Shown in pieces: positions 16,323 through 24,607 of a DNA stretch of 49,498 nucleotides. Position 1 is the stretch's first letter. Each line of letters opens with the position of its first letter. The translations under genes and the position numbers were made by a program. Below the pieces are notes generated by a model. That model saw only the letters and a list, made by a program, of their open reading frames with translations, was not told where the DNA came from and ran no database searches. The DNA is from Rhodospirillales bacterium (GTDB lineage Bacteria > Pseudomonadota > Alphaproteobacteria > Reyranellales > Reyranellaceae): contig JACPOB010000129.1 of NCBI GenBank assembly GCA_016185145.1, forward strand, positions 1 to 49,498, in the 5' to 3' direction.

Positions 16323-17579
16323 ATGGCGGCGGTAAACACCAAGAGGATCATCGCTGCCGGCGCCATCGGCAACGTGCTGGAATGGTACGACTTCGCGGTC
16401 TACGGCTATTTCGCCGCCGCCATCGGCCGCACCTTCTTCCCGAGCGAAGACAAGGTCGCGCAGGTGCTGGCCGCCTTCGGCATCTTCGCCGTCGGCTTCC
16501 TGATGCGGCCCGTTGGCGGGGCGCTGATTGGCTATATCGGCGACCGCCTGGGCCGGCGCGCCGCGCTCACCTTCTCGGTGGCGGCGATGGCCATCCCGAC
16601 CTTCCTGGTGGGCGTGCTGCCGGGCTACCAGACGCTGGGCATCGCCGCGCCGATCCTGCTCACGCTGCTGCGCATGATCCAGGGCCTGTCCGTCGGCGGC
16701 GAATACACGACCTCGATCGTCTTCATGGTCGAGCATGCCAAGCCGGGCGGCCGCGGCCTGATCGGCGCCATGGGCTGCTGCGGTGCGGTCGGCGGCATTC
16801 TGGCCGGCTCGGCGACCGGCGCCGCGCTCGCGTCGGTGATGTCGGAGGCCACCCTCGAAAGCTGGGGCTGGCGCATTCCCTTCATGCTGGGCCTGGTCGT
16901 CGGGCTGGCGGGCTTCTTCCTGCGCCGCGGCATCCACGAGGAAGCGAAGGTGTCGAAGGCGGTGGCCTCCTCGTTCCTCGCGACGCTGCGCGATCATCGG
17001 CCCTTGCTGCTGCGGCTCGCGGCGCTCTCGGTCTTCAACTCGGTCGGCTTCTACCTGATGTTCGTCTACATCGTGAGCTGGCTGCAGCTCGTCGACGGCA
17101 TCGCGCCGGCGCGGGCGCTCGGCATCAACACGATCAGCATGGCGCTGCTCCTGCCGCTGATGCTGGCGACGGCCTGGCTGTCCGATCGCGTCGGCCGCCG
17201 GCCCGTGCTGATGGGCGCCACCGCCTTGGCCTTCGTGGGCGCATGGCCGCTGTTCTGGCTGATGCACAGCACCGACCCCATGGTGGTGCTGCTGGGCCAG
17301 CTGGGCTTCGTGCTGTCGGTCGGCACCTTCGTCGGTTGCCAGCCCGCCCTGATGGTGGAGACCGTCCCGACCGAGGTGCGCTGCACGGTGATCGCGCTCG
17401 GCTACAACGTCACCCTCGGCGTCATCGGCGGGCTCAGTCCCCTGGTCGCGACATGGCTGGTCGAGCGCACCGCCAACGACTACAGCCCGGCCTTCATGAT
17501 CATGGCGGCCGCGGCGGTCTCGTTCCTGGCGCTGCTGTCGTTTCGCGAGTCGTACCGGCTGTCGCTCAGCCCAGCTTGA
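16323..17579 (+). CDS. Major facilitator transporter, metabolite:H+ symporter (MHS/ProP-ShiA) type
   Basis: 418 aa with twelve predicted membrane segments. The opening GAIGNVLEWYDFAVYGYFAAAIGRTFFP is the MHS-family signature. GDRLGRRAAL (about 63-72, loop 2-3) and the repeat-like DRVGRRPVLMG in the second half are MFS motif-A elements. Known members import dicarboxylates, shikimate, betaine or similar osmolytes and acids with protons. Close linkage to a dienelactone hydrolase suggests import of an organic acid used by this cluster (inference). Its last 14 bases overlap the 3' end of the convergent Bug gene. Confidence 0.92.
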   Translation: MAAVNTKRIIAAGAIGNVLEWYDFAVYGYFAAAIGRTFFPSEDKVAQVLAAFGIFAVGFLMRPVGGALIGYIGDRLGRRAALTFSVAAMAIPTFLVGVLPGYQTLGIAAPILLTLLRMIQGLSVGGEYTTSIVFMVEHAKPGGRGLIGAMGCCGAVGGILAGSATGAALASVMSEATLESWGWRIPFMLGLVVGLAGFFLRRGIHEEAKVSKAVASSFLATLRDHRPLLLRLAALSVFNSVGFYLMFVYIVSWLQLVDGIAPARALGINTISMALLLPLMLATAWLSDRVGRRPVLMGATALAFVGAWPLFWLMHSTDPMVVLLGQLGFVLSVGTFVGCQPALMVETVPTEVRCTVIALGYNVTLGVIGGLSPLVATWLVERTANDYSPAFMIMAAAAVSFLALLSFRESYRLSLSPA

Positions 17580-18543
17580 TATTGCCCTCGGTGATCAGCT
17601 TGCCGAGCAGGGTGCGCTGGCCCTCCAGCCAGGCCTTGAACTCGGCGGGTGTGTTGGGGCTGAGCACGGCGCCTGCCGCGTCCAGTCGCTCCTTGACCTT
17701 GGCGTCCTTGATCGCCTCGGCGCAGACCGCCTGCATGCGGGCGATCAGCTCGATCGGCGTGCCCGTCGCGGCGAACAGGCCGTTCCAGTCGATCATGTCG
17801 TAGCCCGGGTAGCCCGACTCGGCGACGGTCGGCACGTCGGGGAAGATGGCGACGCGCTTGAGGCTGGTCACGGCGAGCACGCGGGCACGGCCGGCTGCGA
17901 GCGGCGGACGGATCGAGGAGGTGGTGATGATCACCGAATCGACCGCGCCCGCGCCGATGTCGCGCGCGGCGTCGGCGCCGCCGCGATAGGGTGCGTGGAT
18001 AAGCTTGATGTCGGCCCGACGCTGCAGCTCTTCACCGGCCATGTGGCCCATGCCGGCGGCGGGCGGCGTGCCGTAGCTGATCGTGCCGGGCTTTTGCTTG
18101 GCGGCGGCGATGTACTCCTGGATCGTCTTCGCCGGAAAGTCCTGCTTCACCGCCACGACCTGCGGGAAGTCCGACAGCTTGGTCACGGGCAACCAGGTCT
18201 TCTCGTAGTCGAACGGCAGGTCCTTTATCAGGAACGGATTGGTGAGCTGGTTGGCGGCGTCGATCAGGAAGGTCTGGCCGTCGCGCGGCGACTGCAGCAC
18301 GGCATTGGCCGCTACCAGCGAGTTGCCGCCGGTGCGGTTGTCGACGATGACCTGCTGGCCGATCAGCTCCGAGACGCGGGCGCCGACATTGCGCGCCACC
18401 GTGTCGGCGGCGCCGCCCGCGGCGAAGGCCACGATCCAGCGCACGGGCCCCTTCGGCCAGTCGCCCTGTGCGAAGCCGTGACGCGCGAGAAAGGGCGCAG
18501 CAAGGCCTGCCGCGAGAACGCCGCGGCGCAACAACTTGGCCAT
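17566..18543 (-). CDS. Bug-family solute-binding protein 2
   Basis: 325 aa. The signal peptide is MAKLLRRGVLAAGLAAPFLARHGFAQG, cleaved after FAQ. Diagnostic blocks are WPKGPVRWIVAFAAGGAADTVARNVG, QQVIVDNRTGGNSLVAANAVLQSPRDGQTFLI, ISYGTPPAAGMGHMAGEEL, HAPYRGGADAARDIGAGAVDSVIITTS and the C-terminal NTPAEFKAWLEGQRTLLGKL. It is a periplasmic receptor of the tripartite tricarboxylate transporter type, but membrane partners are absent here. It is the last gene of a minus-strand run: only six bases separate its start from the stop of the 2-hydroxyacid dehydrogenase. The ligand is therefore plausibly a hydroxy or keto acid (inference). Confidence 0.93.
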   Translation of the reverse strand: MAKLLRRGVLAAGLAAPFLARHGFAQGDWPKGPVRWIVAFAAGGAADTVARNVGARVSELIGQQVIVDNRTGGNSLVAANAVLQSPRDGQTFLIDAANQLTNPFLIKDLPFDYEKTWLPVTKLSDFPQVVAVKQDFPAKTIQEYIAAAKQKPGTISYGTPPAAGMGHMAGEELQRRADIKLIHAPYRGGADAARDIGAGAVDSVIITTSSIRPPLAAGRARVLAVTSLKRVAIFPDVPTVAESGYPGYDMIDWNGLFAATGTPIELIARMQAVCAEAIKDAKVKERLDAAGAVLSPNTPAEFKAWLEGQRTLLGKLITEGNIKLG

Positions 18544-18549
18544 GAAAAA

Positions 18550-19512
18550 CTACTCCAGCAGCTCGGGAACCACCCAGAGCGCCGGTTCGCCGCGCGCAAC
18601 CCTCTGGACATTGTCGAAGCCGTTGCGCAGGCGGGTGATGTTGCTCTCGTAGGTCGGGCCGGCGAGATGCGCCGTCAGCACGACATTGTCGAGCTTGAGC
18701 AGCGGATTGTCGGGCGGCGTCGGCTCCTCGTCGAACACGTCGAGGCCGGCGCCGAACAGCTTGCCGGCCGAGAGGGCGGCGGTCATCGCCTTCTCGTCGA
18801 TCACCGGACCGCGGGAGGTGTTCACGATGATGGCCGACGGCTTCATCACGGCCAGTTCCTGCGCGCCGATCATGCCCTGGGTCGAGGCGTTGAGCGGCAC
18901 GTGCAGCGAGACGATGTCGGAGTGGCGCAGGATCTCGGGCAGCAGTCGGAAGCGGACGCCGAGCGCATCCTCTTCCTCCTCCTTCAGCCGCTTGATGTCG
19001 TAATAGTGCACGACGATGCCGAACGCCTGGGCGAGCCGGGCCACCTTCTTGCCGATGGTGCCGAGGCCGATGATGCCCAGGACCTTTTCGCGCACCTGAT
19101 GGACGGTGGGCGGCGCGTTGCCATGCCAGCGCCCGGCGGTGACGTTGCTGTGCTGGGTGATCAGGCGGCGCGACACCGCCAGCATCAGCAGCATCGCGTG
19201 TTCCGAGACGGCGACCGAGTTGGCGCCGCCGTTGTTGCACAACGGCACGCCGCTCTTGCGGGCGGCGTCGAGGTCGGCCCGGTCGTAGCCCGCGCTCAGC
19301 ATCTGGATGAGCTTGAGCTTGGGTGCGTCCTTGAAGAGCTGCGGCGTTACGTACTGCTGGATGAAGCCGACGAAGTAGTTGGTGCCGGGCAGGGCCGCCT
19401 TCATTTCGGGCGAGTTGTGCAGGGCCTTGACGATCTCGAAGCCCTTGGGCGCGAGGTCGTCGACCATGGAGATGGTGTCCTTGGGTCCGACCACGAGTAC
19501 GCGTTCAACCAT
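18550..19512 (-). CDS. D-isomer-specific 2-hydroxyacid dehydrogenase
   Basis: 320 aa, full length. The NAD-binding motif GLGTIG is at 149-154, followed by the second-strand acidic residue in HYYD. The catalytic set is visible: Arg234 in NTSRGPVID, Glu262/263 in DVFDEEP and His282 in LTAHLAGPT (the last proline-containing loop more usually reads PHxAG). It interconverts 2-hydroxy and 2-oxo acids with NAD(P)H in the cytoplasm. Its ATG (19512-19510) directly abuts the stop of the MetE-like gene (TAAATG), which implies translational coupling. With the downstream Bug receptor it suggests uptake and oxidation of a hydroxy acid. Confidence 0.92.
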   Translation of the reverse strand: MVERVLVVGPKDTISMVDDLAPKGFEIVKALHNSPEMKAALPGTNYFVGFIQQYVTPQLFKDAPKLKLIQMLSAGYDRADLDAARKSGVPLCNNGGANSVAVSEHAMLLMLAVSRRLITQHSNVTAGRWHGNAPPTVHQVREKVLGIIGLGTIGKKVARLAQAFGIVVHYYDIKRLKEEEEDALGVRFRLLPEILRHSDIVSLHVPLNASTQGMIGAQELAVMKPSAIIVNTSRGPVIDEKAMTAALSAGKLFGAGLDVFDEEPTPPDNPLLKLDNVVLTAHLAGPTYESNITRLRNGFDNVQRVARGEPALWVVPELLE

Positions 19513-20556
19513 TTAGAGTGCCTCCGCAGCAATACGATGACCTTTCAAGAGCCCGGGCAGCCGCCCGGGCTCGGTGCGGCCCCAGCCGCACTCGGCCGAC
19601 AGGCCGAATTCCGTGACATGGCGCTTCGCCACCTCGACGCGCTTGCGGTCGCCGGCGTCGTCATTGTGGTGAAGCAGCCCGAGATAGAGCGTGGTTCCCT
19701 TTGGCCGCGTGAAGTCCTTCAGCGGTGCATAGAAGGCGTCGTCGGTGCGATCCTTCGGCACGGGAATGTGGATGAAATCGATGTGCCGTCTGGTGGCGGC
19801 GACGATGCCGTTCATCATCTCGACCATGATGGCGGCGTCCTTGGGCTGCACCAGATGCTCGTCGCGCGGCGAGCCGTAGCACAGGTGATAGCCCATCTCG
19901 ACGTCCGCCGGCACGGCATCGCCCAGCCGGCCCAGCATGTCGAAGATCTGCCTCTTGTAGTGCGCCGGGCGGTCCTCGAAGTAGTTCTCGAAGGCCAGCA
20001 CTTCCTGGCAGACGTCCCATTGGACCGAGAGGTCGGCGGTCGGGATCGCCTTCACGATATTGGCCAGCGCCGACTTCAGCGCCCGCTCGTAGACGCCGAA
20101 GTAGGCCTCGCGCGCCGGCCCGCTGACATAGAGGTAGCCGCTGGCCTGTGGCGTCGGCAGGCTGACCTGGAAGCGCATGTGCCTGGGGATGGCGCCGGCG
20201 GCGCGCAGCACCTTGAACGTCTCCCAGGAGGCGAGGGCGGCCTTGTCGTACCCTGTCTCGAAATTCACCATCGCGGGATCGACACCGGGCTTGAAGCGGA
20301 CCTGCTCGATCTCGCGCACGACCTTGCCGTCCCACTGGATGAACTTGTAGGGCGGCACGGTGGGATCGATCTCCATCGCCGGATGGTCGAGCAGCATCTG
20401 GCGCTGGAAGTAGACCCAGCGCGAGCGCTCTCCCGTCTCGCCGTCGGGGATGCAGCGCAGGAACGGCCCGAGTTCGTCGCTCAACCGGCGGAACACCTGC
20501 TCGGAATTGTCGAGCGGGATGCTGCCGATCAGGTGCAGGCGTTCCTGCTTCTCCAC
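19513..20556 (-). CDS. MetE-core-like (UROD/MetE superfamily) protein 1
   Basis: 347 aa, corresponding to the C-terminal catalytic half of cobalamin-independent methionine synthase. Potential zinc ligands are His224 and Cys226 (GYHLCYGS) and Cys323 (SAECGWGR), matching the H-x-C and late Cys of MetE. HLIGSIP at the start corresponds to the usual 'TxxGSxP'. The protein is diverged: the MetE 'QxDEP' segment reads VQWDVCQEV, so methionine synthesis is doubtful. A methyl-group or thiol/alkyl transfer on another substrate is possible. It starts at GTG 20556, whose G is shared with the stop of the NHL gene (TAGTG), and its stop abuts the next start. It is therefore tightly coupled to both neighbours. 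Confidence 0.82.
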   Translation of the reverse strand: MEKQERLHLIGSIPLDNSEQVFRRLSDELGPFLRCIPDGETGERSRWVYFQRQMLLDHPAMEIDPTVPPYKFIQWDGKVVREIEQVRFKPGVDPAMVNFETGYDKAALASWETFKVLRAAGAIPRHMRFQVSLPTPQASGYLYVSGPAREAYFGVYERALKSALANIVKAIPTADLSVQWDVCQEVLAFENYFEDRPAHYKRQIFDMLGRLGDAVPADVEMGYHLCYGSPRDEHLVQPKDAAIMVEMMNGIVAATRRHIDFIHIPVPKDRTDDAFYAPLKDFTRPKGTTLYLGLLHHNDDAGDRKRVEVAKRHVTEFGLSAECGWGRTEPGRLPGLLKGHRIAAEAL

Positions 20557-21524
20557 TAGTTGACCTTCTCGAGCTTCTGGAACGAGCGCAGGTACTTCGG
20601 CACCGGCACGCCAGGATGGGTGCCGCCCCAGTTGGTGTAGCTCACCTCGCCGACATAGATGTCACCCCTGCTGTCGACCGCGAGCCCATGCGGCGACAGG
20701 AACCGGCCGGGTTCCTGGCCGGGGCCGTGCTCGCCGCCAAGCCGCGCGATCAGGCCGCCCTTCTTGTCGACGATGGCGAGCCGCGGCCCAAGATTGGTGT
20801 GCTTGCTGTTGACCGGCATGCCCGGGCCCAGCTCGCCGATGATGAACTTCGGGTTCTTGCCGCCGCCGGCGCAGCAATAGAGCGCGCAAGGCCGGTGCAT
20901 GTTGTTCCACTGCATCTCGTACTTGCCGTTGCCGTCGAACACCTGCACGCGATGGTTCTCGCGGTCGGCGACATAGACCCAGCCGTCATCGTCTGTGGCG
21001 ATGTTGTGGGCGATGTTGAACTGGCCGGGATCGGTGCCGGTGGTGCCCCAGCACATCAGGTGCTTGCCGTCGGGCGAGTACTTGTGGACGCAGGAATTGC
21101 CGTAGCCGTCCGACACGTAGATCTCGCCTTTGGGCGAGAGCGCCGTGTGGGTGCAGCGGTTGAACGGCTTGCCGCTCAGGAACGGCGCGGGCTGGTTGGG
21201 CACGCCGATGGTCATCAGCACCTTGCCCTCGGTGGTGAGCTTGCGGACGGTGTGGTCGCCGTCGTCGGTGCAGTAGAGATTGTCGTCGCTGTCGATATGG
21301 ATGCCGTGCGCGCGGCTGAACAGCCCTTCGCCCCACGAGCGCAGGAAGTTGCCGTCGCGGTCGAACACGATCATGGGATGCTGGCCGCGGTTGAAGACGT
21401 AGACGCGGTCCTTGCTGTCGACGGCCACCGCCGCGACGTCGCGGAACTCCCAGCCGTCGGGCAGCTTCGCCCAGTTCTCGATCACGCGATAACGATGCTC
21501 GCCGCTTCCGAGGATTACCGACAT
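20556..21524 (-). CDS. NHL-repeat six-bladed propeller (peptidylglycine-lyase-like)
   Basis: 322 aa, with five or six NHL repeats visible as recurring D-G-x-(V/L)-Y-V-x-(D/N) blades: DSKDRVYVFNRGQHPMIVFDRDGNFLRSWG, DSDDNLYCTDDGDHTVRKLTTEGKVL, SPKGEIYVSDGYGNSCVHKYSPDGKHLMCWG, DDDGWVYVADRENHRVQVFDGNGKYEMQW and DSRGDIYVGEVS. The family is commonly named after peptidyl-alpha-hydroxyglycine amidating lyase, but bacterial members are uncharacterised and here no signal peptide is present. It starts at ATG 21524 with GAGGAG upstream and heads the four-gene coupled run down to 17566. It may be a lyase or a metabolite-sensing or scaffolding propeller. Confidence 0.87.
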   Translation of the reverse strand: MSVILGSGEHRYRVIENWAKLPDGWEFRDVAAVAVDSKDRVYVFNRGQHPMIVFDRDGNFLRSWGEGLFSRAHGIHIDSDDNLYCTDDGDHTVRKLTTEGKVLMTIGVPNQPAPFLSGKPFNRCTHTALSPKGEIYVSDGYGNSCVHKYSPDGKHLMCWGTTGTDPGQFNIAHNIATDDDGWVYVADRENHRVQVFDGNGKYEMQWNNMHRPCALYCCAGGGKNPKFIIGELGPGMPVNSKHTNLGPRLAIVDKKGGLIARLGGEHGPGQEPGRFLSPHGLAVDSRGDIYVGEVSYTNWGGTHPGVPVPKYLRSFQKLEKVN

Positions 21525-21569
21525 TGTTCACTCCTCAAGCTGATGAAGAACCGCTCGAGCAACACAACG

Positions 21570-21680
21570 ACCTCACCCTGAGGAGCGCCGCGGAGCGGCG
21601 CGTCTCGAAGGGTGGGCAACACCGAGACTGGCTCCCACCCTTCGAGACGCGGTCCTGCGGACCGCTCCTCAGGGTGAGGT
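21570..21680. repeat. Long inverted repeat B2 (family B)
   Basis: Arms 21570-21616 and 21634-21680 are 47 bases each. They start ACCTCACCCTGAGGAGC and end CGTCTCGAAGGGTGGG (inverse on the right). Each arm holds a separate small hairpin of different sequence: GCGCCGCGGAGCGGCGC on the left, GCGGTCCTGCGGACCGC on the right. The arms are therefore conserved while the internal stems vary with compensating changes. The right end is 19 bases from the stop codon of the GMC gene (21700). Confidence 0.92.
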
Positions 21681-21699
21681 GTGCTTCGATCGCTCCGCA

Positions 21700-23403
21700 T
21701 TACGCCGTTGCCGTCATCGCTGCAGAGATCTTTTCCGCGCTCATCAGCGTCGGGAAGTTGGTGTTGGCGCACGGCACCACGGGGAAGATCGAGGCGTCGA
21801 CCACGCGCAGGCCCTGCACGCCCTTGACCCGGCCCTGGGTGTCGACCACCGACATGGGATCGTCCAGCCGGCCCATGCGGCAGGTACACGAGGCGTGCCA
21901 CACGCCGATCGCGGCCTTGCGCACGAAGGCCTCCAGCGCTTCGTCGTCGTTCATCACCTGCTCGAAGGTGAAGCCCTCGACCACGAACTTCTCCACGAGG
22001 TAACGCCGCAGCGCCGCAGGCCCGTCGAGGAACTGGGCGAAGATGTTGGTTAGGACCCTGTTCTTGGTATTGACCACGCCTATGGCGCGCACCTTGTCGC
22101 TGTAGGCGGCGGGGAAGGGTGTGTCGCAGACCTGGCGCACGGCGTCGGTCATCTGCACCGCCGCCATCATCTTGAAGCCGCTCATCAGGCGGTCGAGGTC
22201 GCGCTTGTCTGACAGCAGGTTGAACTCGACGATCGGCTCGTTGCGATAGTCCCGCGAAGCCAGCTTCACCTGGCCGGTCTCCGAGTAGGTCTTGTTGATG
22301 AAGGTGAGCAGCGAGGCGATCTGCTCGCCCACCGCATGCCAAGCCGACTTGGAGATCACCGCGACGAACATGTCGCCCATCGGCACGCCCGGCAGCTTCG
22401 AGGAGTAGCGCAGGCCCATATGGATGTGCCGGCGCGTGTGCTCGTTCATGCGGCCGCCGCGGCGGATGAAGGAGGAGAGCGCGATCGAGGGATGGTCCAT
22501 CAGCCGCTGACCCACGCCGGGCAAGGCGGCGACCACGGGTATGCCCATCTCGCTGAGATGCCCGACAGGGCCGATGCCGGCGCGCATCAGATGGGCCGGC
22601 GAATGGATGGCGCCCGACGACAGGATCACTTCCTTGGCCCGGAACTCCTGCGCCTTGCCGTCGACCATGGCGGTGACGCCGACGCAGGTCGTCCCTTCGA
22701 ACAGCAGCGACTTCACCTGCGTGTTGGTCGAGATGGTGAGGTTGGAGCGCTTGCGCGTCTCAGCGTCGAGGTAGCCCATCGCAGCCGACACGCGCCGCTC
22801 CTCGGCGTTGGAATGGGTGACGGGAAAGTAGCCCTCGACGAATTCGCCGTTCTGGTCGGGCAGGAACTTGAAGCCCTTGGCCTCGAAGCCCTTCGCTACC
22901 GCCTCGGCGTGGCCGGTCCAGTGCTGGCGCGGAATGCGGCGGACGGGAATGCGGCCGTCCTTGCCGTGCCACGGCCCGTCGAAGTCGAGGTCGCGCTCGA
23001 CCTTTTTGAAGAAGGGCAGGACCTGGTCCCAGCCCCAACCCTCGGCGCCTCGGCTTGCCCATTCGTTGTAGTCGGTGGGCGCGCCGCGATTGGCCATCTG
23101 ACCGTTGATCGACGAGCCGCCGCCCAGCACGCGCGCCTGCTCGTACTTGCGCAACGGTGGGCGGTTCTCCTGCGGATTGTTGTGCGACACGATCTGTGTG
23201 TGGACCTTGAGCTCGGTCCAGTGGAAGCGCGGATCGAAGTAGGCCGTCCCCGAGTAGCTGTCGGCGATCTCCTTGGGCTCCTTGCCCGGCGGCGTGTCCT
23301 GGCCGGCCTCGCACAGCAGCACCTTGTTGGCGCTCCTGGCCGACAGCCGATGGGCCATGACCGAGCCGGCCGATCCGCCGCCCACGATGATGTAGTCGTA
23401 CAC
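21700..23403 (-). CDS. GMC-family FAD oxidoreductase (choline-dehydrogenase-like)
   Basis: 567 aa, full length. It starts at GTG 23403 and its N-terminal YDYIIVGGGSAGSVMAHRLS is the FAD dinucleotide motif. RVLGGGSSINGQMANRGAPTDYNEWA (about 83-108) is GMC signature 1, and SSGAIHSPAHLMRAGIGP (about 252-269) is signature 2. The C-terminal active site reads GVWHASCTCRMGR, with the conserved catalytic His, followed by PCANTNFPTLMSAEKIS, where the second position is Asn as in many alcohol oxidases. It oxidises a primary or secondary alcohol in the cytoplasm or at the membrane. It lies upstream of the NHL/MetE/2-HADH/Bug run but is separated by repeat B2, so co-transcription is uncertain. Confidence 0.93.
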   Translation of the reverse strand: MYDYIIVGGGSAGSVMAHRLSARSANKVLLCEAGQDTPPGKEPKEIADSYSGTAYFDPRFHWTELKVHTQIVSHNNPQENRPPLRKYEQARVLGGGSSINGQMANRGAPTDYNEWASRGAEGWGWDQVLPFFKKVERDLDFDGPWHGKDGRIPVRRIPRQHWTGHAEAVAKGFEAKGFKFLPDQNGEFVEGYFPVTHSNAEERRVSAAMGYLDAETRKRSNLTISTNTQVKSLLFEGTTCVGVTAMVDGKAQEFRAKEVILSSGAIHSPAHLMRAGIGPVGHLSEMGIPVVAALPGVGQRLMDHPSIALSSFIRRGGRMNEHTRRHIHMGLRYSSKLPGVPMGDMFVAVISKSAWHAVGEQIASLLTFINKTYSETGQVKLASRDYRNEPIVEFNLLSDKRDLDRLMSGFKMMAAVQMTDAVRQVCDTPFPAAYSDKVRAIGVVNTKNRVLTNIFAQFLDGPAALRRYLVEKFVVEGFTFEQVMNDDEALEAFVRKAAIGVWHASCTCRMGRLDDPMSVVDTQGRVKGVQGLRVVDASIFPVVPCANTNFPTLMSAEKISAAMTATA

Positions 23404-23542
23404 GGGTGCGTTTCCTCGATGTTGGTTGGGCAGACGCTAACCCGTTGGGCAATGTGGCGAAACCAAGATATTTCGCCGCGCAACGCTTGGCAGGGAACGA
23501 CGTTCAACCCGGACGTTCCGAAGCAAAGAGGAGGCACTTTTG

Positions 23543-24073
23543 ATGAAGCGTACCCTTCTTACCCTGGCTCTTGTGACCGCTGCCGGCGCCGCTGGCGCCC
23601 AGACCGCGACCACCCCGCCGGTGGGCGGTACCACCGTGACCCCGCCGTCAGTCGGCGGCGGTGCCGTGACCACCCCGCCTGCGACCGCGCCGACCGTCAA
23701 CACGCCGGCCGTGCCGTCGCGTTCGGTCGGGGCCGGCGGTGCGACGGTGACCACGCCGCCCGTGAGCGGCGGCGCCGTCCAGGCTCCATCGGGCGGAGCG
23801 GCTCGCGCCACCACGCCTTCGGTCAATCCGCCCAGCGTCAACACTCCAGGCGTGCCGTCCCAGTCGGTAACGCCGCCCAGCCAAGCCAACCTGCCAGCGG
23901 CGCCCAACGCCCAGGGTTCGGCCAACGCGGTCAAGAAGATCGAGGCCGACGGCTACAAGAACGTGCAAGGCATGACCCGCAATCGGGATGGCAGCTGGAG
24001 CGGCAAGGCGCTGCGCGGCGGCCAGATGGTCGACGTGCACGTCGATGCGCGCGGCAACGTCGTCACCAGATAG
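23543..24073 (+). CDS. Exported Pro/Thr/Val-rich repeat protein with 'GY-V...DG-W-A' domain (copy 2)
   Basis: 176 aa from ATG 23543, preceded by GAGGAGG at eight bases. The signal peptide MKRTLLTLALVTAAGAAGAQ is cleaved after AGA. Residues 20-115 are low-complexity, built from imperfect TPPxVGGxxVTTPP / PSVNTPxVPSxSV units. The C-terminal 50 residues (AVKKIEADGYKNVQGM..DGSWSGKALRG..VDVHVDARGNVVTR) match the ends of the proteins at 10932 and 28190. The linker looks like a periplasmic or cell-wall-spanning tether that presents the domain. A G+C-rich hairpin with a T-containing tail follows (24098-24125), so the gene is probably monocistronic. Confidence 0.8.
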   Translation: MKRTLLTLALVTAAGAAGAQTATTPPVGGTTVTPPSVGGGAVTTPPATAPTVNTPAVPSRSVGAGGATVTTPPVSGGAVQAPSGGAARATTPSVNPPSVNTPGVPSQSVTPPSQANLPAAPNAQGSANAVKKIEADGYKNVQGMTRNRDGSWSGKALRGGQMVDVHVDARGNVVTR

Positions 24074-24097
24074 AAGAGTAGCCTCCTAGCCCTTCGG

Positions 24098-24130
24098 GCC
24101 CGCCCCGTCAGTCGACGGGGCGGGCTTCCG
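24098..24130 (+). terminator. Rho-independent-type terminator
   Basis: GCCCGCCCCGTC (24098-24109) pairs perfectly with GACGGGGCGGGC (24114-24125) over a 4-base loop. It is followed by TTCCGTCGTTGT, which is only moderately T-rich. It sits 25 bases after the stop of the Pro/Thr-rich protein gene and before the next plus-strand start at 24197. Confidence 0.7.
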
Positions 24131-24196
24131 TCGTTGTGCTTGCGGCCACCCCGCCGGCCTGCAATCGTTCGGCTCACGCACTGTGGGAGGTTTCGT

Positions 24197-24607
24197 ATGC
24201 CGGACGTCACAGCCGCAAATCCCGACATCGCCACACCCGAGCTCATGAAGGCGATCTCGGCCGCCTTCAACAGCCGCGACGTCGACCGCATCGTCTCGCA
24301 CTTTACCGACGACGCCACCTTCTGGCTGGCGCGCGGTCCCGAGCCGGTCGGCCGTACGCTCAAGGGCAAGGAGGAGATCCGCAAGACACTGGCGGCGCGC
24401 TTCAAGGTGATCCCCGACATGCGCTGGGACCACAAGGAGTACATCTACGCCGGCAACCGCGCGATCTCGGTGTGGACCGTGAAGGGCAAGGGCGCCGACG
24501 GCGAGGACCTGAACTACCAGGGCTGTGACATCTACACCTTCCGCGGCGGCAAGATCGCCGCCAAGGACACCTACTGGAAGCTCGTCGAGCACAAGGATCG
24601 CCTCTGA
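24197..24607 (+). CDS. SnoaL/NTF2-like fold protein
   Basis: 136 aa from ATG 24197, with GGGAGG six bases upstream. The helical start (PELMKAISAAFNSRDVDRIVSHFTDDATFWLARGP) and the curved sheet ending (GCDIYTFRGGKIAAKDTYWKLVE) are typical of SnoaL-like NTF2-fold proteins. They bind small ligands in a conical pocket and act as isomerases, cyclases, hydrolases or dehydratases. No specific catalytic set can be named. Its stop overlaps the ATG of the deacylase gene by one base (TGATG), so the two are translationally coupled and may act on the same or related substrate. Confidence 0.85.
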   Translation: MPDVTAANPDIATPELMKAISAAFNSRDVDRIVSHFTDDATFWLARGPEPVGRTLKGKEEIRKTLAARFKVIPDMRWDHKEYIYAGNRAISVWTVKGKGADGEDLNYQGCDIYTFRGGKIAAKDTYWKLVEHKDRL

